The notes below the pieces were generated by a model, which saw only the letters and a program-made list of their open reading frames with translations, did no database searches and was not told where the DNA came from. This document shows positions 49,163 to 58,327 of a DNA stretch of 64,000 nt, piece by piece. Source of the DNA: Ornithinimicrobium sp. INDO-MA30-4. Its GTDB lineage: Bacteria > Actinomycetota > Actinomycetes > Actinomycetales > Dermatophilaceae. Position numbers and translations under genes: made by a program. The stretch is from assembly GCF_021535045.1 (NCBI RefSeq), contig NZ_CP091056.1, forward strand, positions 2,629,356 through 2,693,355, in the 5' to 3' direction. Position 1 is the first letter of the stretch; each line of letters begins with the position of its first letter.

Positions 49163-50458
49163 ATGATCCCGGTCGAGGAGCACCTCGAGGACATCCTGAG
49201 CCGAGTCCGCCCCACCCGTGAAGCTTGGTTGCCATTGGAGCGTGCGTATGGCTTGGTGACGACGCAACCGTTGGTCAGCGAGGTCGATCTGCCGCGCTTT
49301 GATAACTCTGCGATGGACGGCTATGCCGTGCGTGCTGCAGACGTCGAAGGCATTGACGCCGAGAACCCCAAGAACATCAAAGTGCAGGGCGACATCCCCG
49401 CTGGCGACACGGAGCCCCGTGTCCTTGAGCCGGGGATGGCGTGGCGCATCATGACTGGCGCGCCGATCCCCGAAGGCGCAGACGCGATTGTTCCGGTGGA
49501 AGACACCGACGACCGACCTCGCGAAACCCAGATCCGCAAGGGCCGAATCGGGTGCCCACATTCGGCCCGCTGGTGGCGACCTGCGGGTCGGCGACTTGAT
49601 CGTCCCGGCTGGCACAACGATTGGCCCTTCCCAGGTGGCTGCCTTGGCCTCGGCAGGCGTGGCGTCGGTGCCCGTTTATAGCCCCGTGCGGGTCGTGGTC
49701 CTGTCCACCGGTGATGAATTAGTCCCGGTCGGAGAGTCGCTCAAGGCAGGTCAGATCATCGACTCCAACGGGCCGATGTTGGCCGCGGCTGTGCGCGAGG
49801 CTGGCTTCACCACTGTGCACGTCGGTCATGTCAGCGATGATGAAAAGTCGGTCAAGAAGGCCATCGATCACCACCTGAGCCATGCAGACGTCATCATTAC
49901 CAGCGGGGAGTGAGTAAGGGCGCGTATGACGCGGTCAAGGCTGTCCTCACTGGTCAAGGTGACATGAAGTTCAGTGAAGTGGCTATGCAGCCTGGCAAGC
50001 CGCAGGGCTTTGGTGTGCTTGGCAAGCGTAAGATTCCGGTCTTCACGCTGCCCGGCAACCCGGTTAGCGCCCTGGTCAGCTTTGAGGTTTTCGTGCGTCC
50101 GGCGCTTGAGCGCCGAGCCGGCCGACGTTTCCGCACTGTTCGTCGTGAAGCGATCGTGCTGGAGGGCTGGAACGCACCGGCTGGCAAGGAGCAATACGCC
50201 AGGGTCACCGTTGAGCTCGACACCACCGGTGCCTATGCAGTTCGCCCGGTAGGCGGTGGCGGGTCCCACATGGTGGCAGGCCTAGCTAATGCCGATGCGT
50301 TGGCTGTCGTGCCCGCCGATGTCGAAGAGGTCGAGGTCGGTGCATTGGTTGAGGTGCTGGAGTTGCGCCCATGGGGCGTCATCGAGGCCCGACTAAACGC
50401 CCAACGCATTCAGGACGAGTTAGAGCGTGCTGGTGGTCGAGGCAGGCATCGCGGATGA
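49163..50458 (+). CDS. moeA: Molybdopterin molybdenumtransferase MoeA (frameshifted)
   Basis: MoeA inserts molybdate into molybdopterin-AMP. Marks are PLVSEVDLPRFDNSAMDGYA, GDIPAGDTEPRVLEPGMAWR, IMTGAPIPEGADAIVPVEDT and VVVLSTGDELVPVGESLKAG. The nucleotide loop reads SG then GVSKGAYDAVK after a break at 49913, where GGGGAG should be GGGGGAG. MQPGKPQGFG and TLPGNPVSALVSFEVF follow. Another break is near 49550. The AAGGAGGA ribosome site is strong. The stop overlaps moaC (ATGA). Confidence 0.95.
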
Positions 50459-50928
50459 GTCTGAACCATCTGCGTGCTGACGGAACGGCCCACATGATCG
50501 ACGTCTCCGCCAAGAGCGTCACCACGCGGTCCGCAACAGCGCAAGGGCGAGTCAAGCTTTCCGCCGCGGCTGTGGATGCATTGCGCGGCGGCACCGTGCC
50601 TAAGGGCGATGCCATCGGAGTGGCCAGGATCGCTGGCATCCAGGCAGCGAAGCGAACACCAGAGTTGGTGCCTTTAGCCCACCCCGTTGCCGTGCACGCG
50701 GTCGAGGTGGACCTTGAAGTGCACGACGACCACGTCGCCATCACCGCGACGGTGCGCACCGCGGACCGGACTGGTGTCGAGATGGAAGCGCTGACCTGCG
50801 TGAGCGTGGCCGCATTGGCCATGATTGACATGATCAAAGCCGTCGACCGCGAGGCAGTGATTGACGGTGTCATGGTGACGGCAAAGTCGGGTGGCCGCTC
50901 TGGAGACTGGGTTCGAGGCGGCGCCTAA
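50455..50928 (+). CDS. moaC: Cyclic pyranopterin monophosphate synthase accessory/second-step protein MoaC
   Basis: This is an intact 157-residue enzyme, the second step of molybdopterin synthesis after MoaA. The N-terminus HLRADGTAHMIDVSAKSVTT, then AARIAGIQAAKRTPELVPLA-like HP motif (LAHPVAVHAVEVDLEVHD), RTGVEMEALTCVSVAALAMI and DMIKAVDREAVIDGVMV are all diagnostic, with the catalytic Lys in DMIKAVD. The final K/G loop, SGGRSGDWVRG, is complete. The stop shares a base with the rimJ start (TAATG). Confidence 0.96.
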   Translation: MSLNHLRADGTAHMIDVSAKSVTTRSATAQGRVKLSAAAVDALRGGTVPKGDAIGVARIAGIQAAKRTPELVPLAHPVAVHAVEVDLEVHDDHVAITATVRTADRTGVEMEALTCVSVAALAMIDMIKAVDREAVIDGVMVTAKSGGRSGDWVRGGA

Positions 50929-51568
50929 TGTGGACGTGGCCTACCAAGGTCAGCACCAAGATGCCCGATGGGACGCGGTTGACGCTGCGGCCCATGCAGC
51001 GCAATGACCGTGAAGCGTGGGACGCGATGCGGGCCCGCCACTTTGAGTGGCTAAAGCCGTGGGAGTCAACAAACCCTCGGGGGTGGACAACGTGAGTCCG
51101 CCGTTCAGTCGGTTGCGTCGCTCCTATGACCGCGCTGCTCGCGAAGGACGTCTAGTTCCGTTTGTGATTGATGCTGGCGAGGGGCCAGTTGGGCAGATGC
51201 ACCTGTTTGAGATTCAGTGGGGTGCCCGGTGGACGGCGTCTGCCGGGTATTGGCTAGACCAGTCGGTAACTGGGCGCGGCCTGGCGACCTGGGCGCTAGC
51301 GATGTTGCTGGATCACGGCCTCACCGATGTTGGCCTGCACCGCATTGAGATCAATATCCGCCCGGAAAACACGGCGAGTATCAAAGTGGTGGAGCGGTTG
51401 GGTCTGACTCCTGAAGGCATGCGCGAGGGCCTGATCTTTGTTGACGGTGCCTGGCGCGACCATCTCACCTACGTCGTGACGGCAGAGCACCGGTATGCGG
51501 GGCACATGGTGCGTGCGCTCAAGCTTGGCGAACTGCGCGAGACGACGGATTGCGATCCGCACAACTAA
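50928..51568 (+). CDS. rimJ: RimJ-like GNAT N-acetyltransferase (one frameshift)
   Basis: This is an acetyl-CoA-dependent transferase related to ribosomal protein S5 acetyltransferase. It starts TRLTLRPMQRNDREAWDAMR, then after a break near 51070 reads GYWLDQSVTGRGLATWALAM (acetyl-CoA loop), LHRIEINIRPENTASIKVVE and RLGLTPEGMREGLIFVDG. The family length is about 212 residues. It is part of the moeA-moaC-rimJ-sepX order seen in many actinobacteria; here a heliorhodopsin gene is inserted after it. Confidence 0.9.
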
Positions 51569-51654
51569 ACCACTCCACAAACTTGGGTATATGGGCGAGC
51601 GCAGTCTTGATAATTCACTTGTCGAACTACTGAGGACGACATCATCGACGCAAA

Positions 51655-52422
51655 TGGAGTCACTGACTCAAGCCTGAGCCGGTTACGCCGCTGGAACCTC
51701 TGCCTCACTCTGCTGCACGCAGTGCAGTGGGTGCCGTCCTTTTTCTCGCCAATGGCTTTGCTATCACGGTGACGTCGCAGTTCCCTCAGGGGCCTCCCGG
51801 CAGTGTGCCGCCGGCCCCCGAGGCACTGTTTGACGTTCGGATTGCCTGGGCAATTGCGATCTTCTTGTCGATGGCGGCCATCGATCACCTGCTGACTGCC
51901 ACGGTCTTTCGCCGCGCATACGAGACGGACCTCAAGCGCGGTATCAACCGGTTCCGCTGGATTGAATATTCGTTCAGCGCAACGTTGATGATGCTGCTCA
52001 TCGCGTTCTACAACGGCATCACCGGTATCGCCGCGGTCATTGGCATCATCGGCGCCAACGTGGGAATGATCCTCTTCGGTTGGCTGCAAGAGTCGATGAA
52101 CCCTCCCGGCCGCGAGAAGACGACCATGCTGCCGTTCTGGTTTGGCTGCGTGGCCGGTGCTGCTCCCTGGGTTGCCATTGCGGTCAACATCATCGGTAGC
52201 AGCAGCAATAGCGATGGCAATGCGATCCCGACCTTCGTGTTTGGCATTGTCATCTCGCTATTTGTCTTCTTCATGAGTTTCGCCCTGAACCAGTGGCTGC
52301 AATACAAGGAGATCGGCAAGTGGGCTGACTACGCCTACGGCGAGAAGGTCTATTTGGTGTTGAGCCTGGTCGCGAAGTCGGCTCTGGCGTGGCAGATCTT
52401 TGGTGGATCGCTCGCCGGCTGA
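51655..52422 (+). CDS. Heliorhodopsin (frameshifted at the N-terminus)
   Basis: This is a seven-helix retinal protein of the heliorhodopsin family. It has LRRWNLCLTLLHAVQ (with the conserved His of helix 1), GINRFRWIEYSFSATLMMLL (with the Glu counterion), GMILFGWLQESM, TMLPFWFGCVAGAAPWV, FGIVISLFVFFMSFALNQWL then LQYKEIGKWADYAYGEK, and VYLVLSLVAKSALAWQIFGG. The AAG at 52375-52377 encodes the retinal-binding Lys. AAIDHLLT has the second family His. The pattern follows the founding actinobacterial protein 48C12 closely in the last three helices. Breaks occur near 51672 and 51728, so the start (ATG 51655) is not firm. Function is undecided: it shows no pump signature, and light sensing is the usual guess. 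Confidence 0.93.
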
Positions 52423-52429
52423 GTGCACA

Positions 52430-52510
52430 TGTCGCTGAAGTGACTGGTCTGTTGGGCAGTGGGTTTTGAGCAGGCCATTCACACAAGTCACAGCAGTCAC
52501 TTCAGCGACA
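52430..52510. repeat. Perfect 17-bp inverted repeat after the heliorhodopsin gene
   Basis: TGTCGCTGAAGTGACTG (52430-52446) and its exact complement (52494-52510) flank a 47-base loop. It begins eight bases after the stop codon and ends 33 bases before sepX. A U tract is absent, so this is an unusual terminator or a leader element of sepX. Confidence 0.8.
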
Positions 52511-52542
52511 CACCGGCATGTTCCCGAGTAGTAACCGTTCTA

Positions 52543-53525
52543 GTGCCTACTCTTGCAAACGTGCTTCCCAGTAGTTTGATCTTTCTCCTGATCCTCGCCT
52601 TGTGGGCGGGGTATTTGGTGCACCACTGGGTTCAACGCCGTGATCACGTGGCAACCGCGCGAACATATGACCGCTACTCGGAGGCGATGCGGGTGCTTGA
52701 GTTGCGAGGTCAACGAGAGTCATTCACGGCGACGCAGAGTCGGTCCTACGGTGAATCGCCAATGCGCCCGGTGCGTCCCACTGTTTCGGCAGCCGCGTCT
52801 TCCCGATCCCTTCGGCCCGGCCCGCGAGGCCCTCGCCTGACGTTGCTGGCAAACAGGGCCTCCTGATGAGTCCCCAACGGCGCGCGGTGGCTCTTCTCGC
52901 ATCGGCCCTCTTCATGGTTGTCAGCGCGGTGCTTGCCGTCGTTGGTGCTTGGTCCTGGTGGGCCCTTGCCGCCGGTGTGGGCTTGTTCGTGGCGTCGATC
53001 GCGCTCATCCGCAGCTCGGTTAAGAAGGCGCGGGCAGCCCGGGTCGCGTCTCGTCGGGCAACACCGTCTCCCGCTCCTCGTCGTGAGCGCACCCAATCCC
53101 AGCCTCAGTCGAAGCCAGCTCCGCGCAAGGCTGCCTCCATGGTTGGCGGCGCAGCGGCAGCGATGGCTAGCCAGAGTGAGATCGAGCCGGAGGCAGAGCC
53201 TGCCCCGCGCGTCGTTCCTCAGCGTCCCACGGCTCGTCCGGCGCCTGTCTCCGCTCCCGCAGCGCGTCGCGAGGCCTCGCTGTATGACCTCGAAGAAGTT
53301 GAGCGGATTGAGCGGCCTGCGGCAGTTGAGGTTAAAGCTGCCGAAGCCCCGGCTGCTGGCACCTGGATCCCAGTCCCAGTCCCAGCGCCGACGTACACGA
53401 TGAAGGCGAAGGCTGGCACGCCAGCAACGCGGTTAACCACTCCTGAGCCGATGCCGACCAATGGCTTGGACATGGCGTTTGACGAAGAAGAAGAAGAGTT
53501 GCCCGCAGTTCAAAACTGGAGCTAG
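52543..53525 (+). CDS. sepX: Divisome protein SepX (GlpR family), split by a frameshift
   Basis: The first part (to 52866) starts at GTG 52543 with LPSSLIFLLILALWAGYLVH, a membrane helix, then WVQRRDHVATARTYDRYSEA. The second part begins near 52828 after a one-base break and reads RRAVALLASALFMVVSAVLA, WWALAAGVGLFVASIALI, a long Arg/Pro/Ala linker and TWIPVPVPAPTYTMKAKA, the SepX tail. SepX stabilises FtsZ rings in actinobacteria. The split could be read as two genes sharing a TGATG, but the domain order matches one protein. It follows moeA, moaC and rimJ, as is usual. Confidence 0.82.
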
Positions 53526-53596
53526 TCCATGGTTGGTCTGCCGGGTTCGTCCCGGCGTGGTCAAGGTGGTAATCTCCGTAGTCGTTAGATGCTCAA

Positions 53597-53672
53597 GGGG
53601 CTGTGGCGCAGTTGGTAGCGCGTCTCGTTCGCAATGAGAAGGTCCGGGGTTCGATTCCCCGCAGCTCCACCA
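53597..53672 (+). tRNA. tRNA-Ala(CGC)
   Basis: GGGGCTG pairs with CAGCTCC as acceptor stem. The D arm GCGCAGTTGGTAGCGC, the anticodon loop TTCGCAA (anticodon CGC) and GGTTCGATTCC in the T arm are all in place. CCA is encoded. It reads GCG codons. Confidence 0.96.
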
Positions 53673-53676
53673 GCAG

Positions 53677-53748
53677 AAACACCCGCGTGACCTGGTATGA
53701 CGCCACTCTCCTGAGGGAAACGGCAACCTTGTCATTCGGGTGTTTTTC
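53677..53748 (+). terminator. Terminator after tRNA-Ala
   Basis: AAACACCCG (53677-53685) and CGGGTGTTT (53737-53745) pair around a loop of about 50 bases that can fold further, and TTTTT ends it. It is placed as expected for a tRNA transcript. Confidence 0.7.
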
Positions 53749-53789
53749 GTTTCGGCGCACCCTCGGCGCCGCATCCCAGGGCACATGAA

Positions 53790-53831
53790 AGAGCCCATTG
53801 GCTGAGGCAATTGCCTGGGCCAATGGGCTCT
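53790..53831. terminator. Bidirectional hairpin terminator near DUF5302
   Basis: Arms 53790-53802 and 53819-53831 (AGAGCCCATTGGC and its complement) with an inner AGGCAATTGCCT palindrome give an extended stem. It closes the minus-strand DUF5302 gene. Confidence 0.8.
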
Positions 53832-53871
53832 CTGCGGTTTGTTTGCTGTTGGGAGGTGCTCGTTCGCGCGG

Positions 53872-54024
53872 CTACATCCCCGACTTGCGATGGAACGACT
53901 GCTCAGACGCGGATGTCTCGGCAGCGTGTGTTCCCTCGGCCTTGCCGTGATGTTCTTGGCCCTCAGGGTTAACCCCAGCGTGGGGCTTCTTCTTATCGAG
54001 GGCCTCGCGGAACTTTGCCTTCAT
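53872..54024 (-). CDS. DUF5302 family small protein
   Basis: The frame reads MKAKFREALDKKKPHAGVNP and GKAEGTHAAETSASEQSFHR then KSGM. The order of KFREALDKK, His/Gly-rich middle and FHRKSG end matches DUF5302, a small actinobacterial protein of unknown role. In-frame residues GIGEKPSED come before the ATG, as in longer members, but a TAG at about 54055 and no start codon between suggest an indel or a base error upstream. Confidence 0.72.
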   Translation of the reverse strand: MKAKFREALDKKKPHAGVNPEGQEHHGKAEGTHAAETSASEQSFHRKSGM

Positions 54025-54112
54025 GTCTTCACTGGGTTTTTCGCCGATGCCAGACTCCTATCCCTGAGGTGAATTATTACCTTCGCACGCCCCTCGGCTC
54101 TCCGCAATAGAT

Positions 54113-54781
54113 CTACTTCGGAAGTTGCTCAGCCAGTTGGTCCAGCGCGGTCACCGTGTAGTCGGGTTGCTTGAAATAGCTGGGGTATGGCGTGTCGTTC
54201 CGGTTAATCCAGGCCGTGGACATCCCAGCGCGTGCAGCGCCGTCGATGTCCCACGGGTGCACGGCAATCAACAGCATCTCGCTGAGTGGGGCGTCGCAGC
54301 GCTGCGATGCGTGCTCATAGGCACCCAGACCGGGCTTCCACACATTCGCGTCCTCGACGGTCAGCAGGGCTTCAAATTGATCCAACAAGCCCGCTGACCC
54401 CAGTAGCCCCTCGGCCACGGCAGTGGCACCGTTGGTGAGGGTGACTAACCGCCTGCGGGTAGCACGCAAGGCGCGAATACCTGCGGGAACGTCCCCGTGA
54501 ACGGGGAGGGTGGAGAAGCTTTGCATTACGTGTTGGACCGCATCGTCCACGTCGCGGTTCAGAGCTATGCCAGTGAATACGCTGCGCAATGAATCCGCGC
54601 CGATGGTGCTGAACTTGGCTTGTGTGCCAGATGTGGCAAGCGCAAAGCCATCCCGCAATACGGATGTAAACCATACTGGCCGCAGCAGCTCTGGGGCTCC
54701 CACCTCGGCGAATCGGGCATCCAAGAAACTGATGTCGGACAGTGTCTCGTTGACATCGAAAACGATGACCTCTGGTCGCAT
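54113..54781 (-). CDS. Haloacid dehalogenase type II (HAD superfamily)
   Basis: This intact HAD hydrolase has 222 residues. Catalytic parts run in order: VIVFDVNETLSDISFLDARF with the nucleophile Asp, VTLTNGATAVAEGLL with the second motif Thr-Asn, ANVWKPGLGAYEHASQRC with the Lys, and LLIAVHPWDIDGAARAGMST with the acidic motif. The type II 2-haloacid dehalogenases convert L-2-haloacids to D-2-hydroxyacids, but many such proteins have other phosphatase substrates. No dehalogenase operon is nearby. Confidence 0.9.
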   Translation of the reverse strand: MRPEVIVFDVNETLSDISFLDARFAEVGAPELLRPVWFTSVLRDGFALATSGTQAKFSTIGADSLRSVFTGIALNRDVDDAVQHVMQSFSTLPVHGDVPAGIRALRATRRRLVTLTNGATAVAEGLLGSAGLLDQFEALLTVEDANVWKPGLGAYEHASQRCDAPLSEMLLIAVHPWDIDGAARAGMSTAWINRNDTPYPSYFKQPDYTVTALDQLAEQLPK

Positions 54782-54919
54782 TTGTGCCTCCGTCGTGGGC
54801 CTCCGGCGCTGGTCGCCAGGTTGACTGCGTTGAGTGTTGCTGAGGTGAGACAGGAGGGCAACATCGTTGACTCATCATGGGGCCCGGCGTACGTTGTCAA
54901 TACAAGAGAGGGTGGCGCA

Positions 54920-55315
54920 TTGGAGACGACGTCAGTTTCTGATCGCGCGGTCACGCCCGGAACTCGCGGTGCGATCAATCTCTTTTCTGTCATGGCGGTG
55001 GTGGCGTTCATATCCTTCTCCGCCTGGGGTTTCAGCGCGGGGGATAGCGGCCTAACGACCGGGCGGGACGTGGGCGCGCTCGCGGTGCTCGTCCTGGGTG
55101 CCGTTCTCATTCTGGCGAGAAAGCCAGGCACCCTCGTTCCCGCATCGCCGACACAGTTCCTGGGCCTGGGTCTGCTCGGCGGCCTGAGCGTGTCGTCCAT
55201 TGGGGCAGATGGACCGTGGTTCATGCTGGCCACGCCTCTAGTTGTTGCCTTTGGTGTTGGCTACCTGGCTGAACGGTTCAGCCAGCGCTACATCATTGAC
55301 CACTCAGCTGACTAG
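54920..55315 (+). CDS. Actinobacterial small membrane protein
   Basis: This protein has about 131 residues from the TTG at 54920. Three or four hydrophobic helices are seen: INLFSVMAVVAFISFSAWGF, VGALAVLVLGAVLILA, TQFLGLGLLGGLSVSS and PWFMLATPLVVAFGVGYLAE. The start is a guess; a GTG-rich stretch precedes it. No family name is recognised. A strong palindromic terminator follows at 55328. Confidence 0.65.
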   Translation: METTSVSDRAVTPGTRGAINLFSVMAVVAFISFSAWGFSAGDSGLTTGRDVGALAVLVLGAVLILARKPGTLVPASPTQFLGLGLLGGLSVSSIGADGPWFMLATPLVVAFGVGYLAERFSQRYIIDHSAD

Positions 55316-55327
55316 TGCGTTGAGCAT

Positions 55328-55370
55328 GACGAGGGTGGGTATGCCGGGTGTCGGCATACCCACCCTCGTC
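55328..55370. terminator. Terminator shared by two converging genes
   Basis: Eighteen-base perfect arms (55328-55345 and 55353-55370) around a short loop. It overlaps the last codon of metS on the minus strand. Confidence 0.85.
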
Positions 55371-55500
55371 ACGTTCTACGTTGCGCTAAGTCGTCCTGAC
55401 CTTCGTCAGGTGATCGGCGGATGTTGATCAGGGCCAACGCAAGGCCGCCCCAGAGGGTGATCATGGCGATGAGCATCATGACAATGGCAGATCCGGTCAC
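55369..55500 (-). CDS. metS: MetS-like small subunit of an NSS transporter
   Basis: This 43-residue peptide starts [20 protein letters not shown] and ends with a charged tail, the layout of the small subunit of methionine/alanine NSS importers. The GTG overlaps the stop of the large subunit (GTGA). In Corynebacterium glutamicum, MetP and MetS together take up methionine; the pairing here follows that. The stop lies inside a terminator stem. Confidence 0.85.
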   Translation of the reverse strand: MTGSAIVMMLIAMITLWGGLALALINIRRSPDEGQDDLAQRRT

Positions 55501-57040
55501 TGGACTCGCTCCTTCTTGATAGCGGCGGGGGTTTCAAGGCTGGTGCCGGGTCGCCACTTCACGCGGGCGGCCAGGATGGCGACCACAATTAGCGCACCGC
55601 AGATGCCCCAGCCGAGCACGATAAGCATCCAGGTCGGATAGTCGCCATAGGGCGCTGCGAATTCGGCGATGAAGGCGTCAATCAGGATGTAGATCAACAT
55701 GGCTGGCACGATGATCGCCATCAAAGCCTGCCAGCCACGGCCAATCTTGAAGCCGCCAGTTGCGTTGAGGTGTGCGGTCAATTCGGGCAGTGCCCGCGCA
55801 CCCCACGCGATGACCAACATGCTCACCACAGCAACAGCCAAGATGCCAAACAGGTTGATGAAGTGATCGATGATGTCGAGCACGATGATGCCGCTGGCAG
55901 TGCTAAAGAAGGCCAGGCTCAAGACGGCAGCCGGGACGCCGACGGCCATGGTGGCGCCAACGCGGGACATCTCAAACTTGTCGCGGATCGCTGAGATCAC
56001 GACCTCCAGCACGCTCACCAGCGATGTGATGCCAGCCATCACCAGGCAGCCAAAGAAGAAGACCCCGATAAATGCACCACCGGGGCCTCACTGATGATGG
56101 CGGGGAAGGCGACGAAGGCCAAGCCAATACCGCCACTAGCGACTTCGCCGACAGCCACACCTTGCGCCTGCGCGATGAAGCCCAAGGCGGAGAAAACCCC
56201 AATGCCAGCCAGCAACTCGAACGAGGAGTTGGAGAAGCCCACGACGAGCCCCGAGCTGGTCATGTCAGTCTTGCGCCCGACATACGAGGCGTAGGTGATC
56301 ATCACGCCGAAGCCGACGGACAGGGAGAAGAAGATCTGGCCAAAGGCCGCAGCCCACACCCCGCCATCAGCCAGCGTGCTCCAGTCAGGGGCAAAGAGGG
56401 CATCGAGGCCCACCGCGGCACCGGGCAGAAAGAGTGATCGGACGACAAGAATCGAGAAGGTGAGCATCAGCAGTGGGATAAACACCATCGACGTCGCTCC
56501 GACGCCCTTGGACACGCCCATCGCCATGATGATCAAGACGGCAACCCAGACGATCAGCAGTGGCATGGCTACACCGGGCACGATGTCGAAATTCACGCTC
56601 GGCTCACTGGACTGCAGGAACGAGTTAAAGAAGAACCCGTTGGGGTCATCGCCCCACGCCTGGTCAAAGGAGAACCCGGTGTAGCGCACGGCCCACGCCA
56701 CGACGGCCGCGTAGTAGACGCCGATCACGAAACAGACTCCGACCATCCACCAGCCCAGAGCCTCGGTGCGCCTCCTCAGCCGGGCAAACGATAGGGGTGC
56801 GCCACCCCTGCCGCGGTGCCCGAGTGCGTAGTCAAGGAACAAAAACGGGATTCCGGCAGTCAACAACGCTACCAAATAGGGGACGATGAAGGCTCCGCCG
56901 CCATTTTCGTAGGCGACGTACGGGAAGCGCCAGATATTTCCCAAGCCAACGGCTGAGCCGATGGCGGCCAAGATAAACACCCGCCGCGAGTTAAACGAGC
57001 CGCGCGCCTGTTCAGTCGCTGCTGATGATGAAGTAGCCAA
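55497..57040 (-). CDS. Neurotransmitter:sodium symporter family amino acid importer (frameshifted)
   Basis: This is a sodium-coupled amino acid importer with 11-12 segments and a LeuT fold. The N-terminus is [20 protein letters not shown], then [20 protein letters not shown], the unwound substrate and sodium site. [20 protein letters not shown] is also diagnostic. A break at 56087 (GCCCCGG should be GCCCCCGG) joins FPAIISEAP to [20 protein letters not shown]. Together with the small subunit it most likely imports methionine or alanine. It reads away from argF. Confidence 0.92.
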
Positions 57041-57160
57041 AAATACTCCCCAGATGAGCCGCGCAGAAATGGTTTCCCCTACGGCAAGTGGACGGACGCC
57101 TTGAACGCTAGCGCTCCTGGGCCATCTAGCGCACCTTTGTAGAGTGTGTTTGCCATCACT

Positions 57161-57186
57161 GCATAGTTATGCCGTATGCTGCATGT
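57161..57186 (+). promoter_or_regulatory. Candidate ARG box upstream of argF
   Basis: GCATAGTTATGC (57161-57172) is a perfect inverted repeat, followed by TATGCTGCAT, which repeats its arms. Actinobacterial ArgR boxes are often of the TTGCATA/TGCAA type, so this may be an ArgR site 35-60 bases before the start. The call rests on likeness and place. Confidence 0.45.
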
Positions 57187-57218
57187 TCCGCTGTTCCTGT
57201 ACGTCTCAAAGGATAATC

Positions 57219-58287
57219 GTGACTATTGCGCATGAGCCATCGGCCCCCATGGCCGGTATGCCCAACCCCGTTATCGAGTCAGACAGCCCGGTTGACCTGC
57301 GTGGACGCAGCCTCTTGTCGCTGCGCCATCACAGTCCAGCGGAGATGCGTGAGCTCATCGACCTGTCCGCGCACCTCAAGGCGGTCAAGGCCGATGGGAG
57401 CGAGCAACAGCGACTCACGGGCAAGTCGATCGCTCTGATCTTTGAGAAGACCTCCACTCGCACCCGGTGTGCGTTTGAGGTGGCTGCCGCCGACCAGGGG
57501 CACGCACCACCTTCCTAGAGCCGGGTTCCAGCCAAATCGGACACAAGGAGTCGATCAAGGACAGCGCCCGGGTCGTTGGCCGGATGTTCGACGCGATCGA
57601 ATATCGCGGCTCCGACCAGGTGGTCGTCGAAGAACTCGCAGAGTATGCGGGGTCCCGGTCTATAACGGGCTCACCGATGACTGGCACCCGACTCAGATGC
57701 TGGCCGACGCCCTCACCATGCGGGAGCACATCGATAAGCCCTTCACCGAGATTTCGTATGCCTACGTCGGCGACGCTCGCAACAACACTGGGCACTCGCT
57801 GTTGTTGTTGGGCGCCAAGCTAGGCATGGACGTCCGGATTGCCGCCCCACGTGAATATCAGCCCGCCCCTGAGGTCCAAACGCTCTGCCGCGAGATTGCG
57901 GAACAAACTGGTGCTCGCGTTTTGGTGACCGACGACATGAGTGAGGCGCTCGCAGGTGTTGACTTCGTGCATACCGATGTCTGGGTGTCGATGGGTGAGC
58001 CCGACGAGGTGTGGGACGAGCGCATCGCGGCCCTAATGCCGTACCAGGTCAACGCGGCAGCAATGACCGCCACGGGCAATCCAGCGGCCAAGTTCATGCA
58101 CTGTCTGCCAGCCTTCCACGACACCGGCACAATCGTCGGCCAGCGGCTGGTCGCCAAGCACCCCGAGTTGGCCCCGGGCGTTGAGGTCACTGACGAAGTC
58201 TTTGAGTCCACAGCCAGCATCGTGTTTGACCAAGCCGAAAACCGGATGCACACGATCAAGGCGTTGATGGTCGCAACGCTGGGCTGA
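57219..58287 (+). CDS. argF: Ornithine carbamoyltransferase (frameshifted)
   Basis: The enzyme forms citrulline from ornithine and carbamoyl phosphate, or runs backward in arginine breakdown. Motifs are [16 protein letters not shown] (carbamoyl phosphate site), [40 protein letters not shown] and [17 protein letters not shown] (ornithine site). Breaks at 57497 and 57650 each drop one G from a run of five. The GTG at 57219 or a later ATG at 57249 is the start. No other arg gene adjoins it, so biosynthetic versus catabolic (arcB) use is open. Confidence 0.93.
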
Positions 58288-58327
58288 GGCCCGCTGGATT
58301 GTCGGCGGGGCGCTCTAAGATGGAGCC

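Noticed and set aside
51583..51614. Promoter of the heliorhodopsin gene (GGGTAT or GATAAT)
   Set aside because: GGGTAT has no GTTT-type -35 partner, and GATAAT has a 20-base gap to TTGGGT. Neither is strong enough to annotate.
52543..53525. Two separate genes joined by TGATG
   Set aside because: The two parts carry the N-terminal helix and the C-terminal tail of one protein (SepX), and a one-base shift joins them.
53603..53788. Open frame with MAQLVARLVRNEKVRG and SIPRSST
   Set aside because: It is the translation of tRNA-Ala and the following hairpin.
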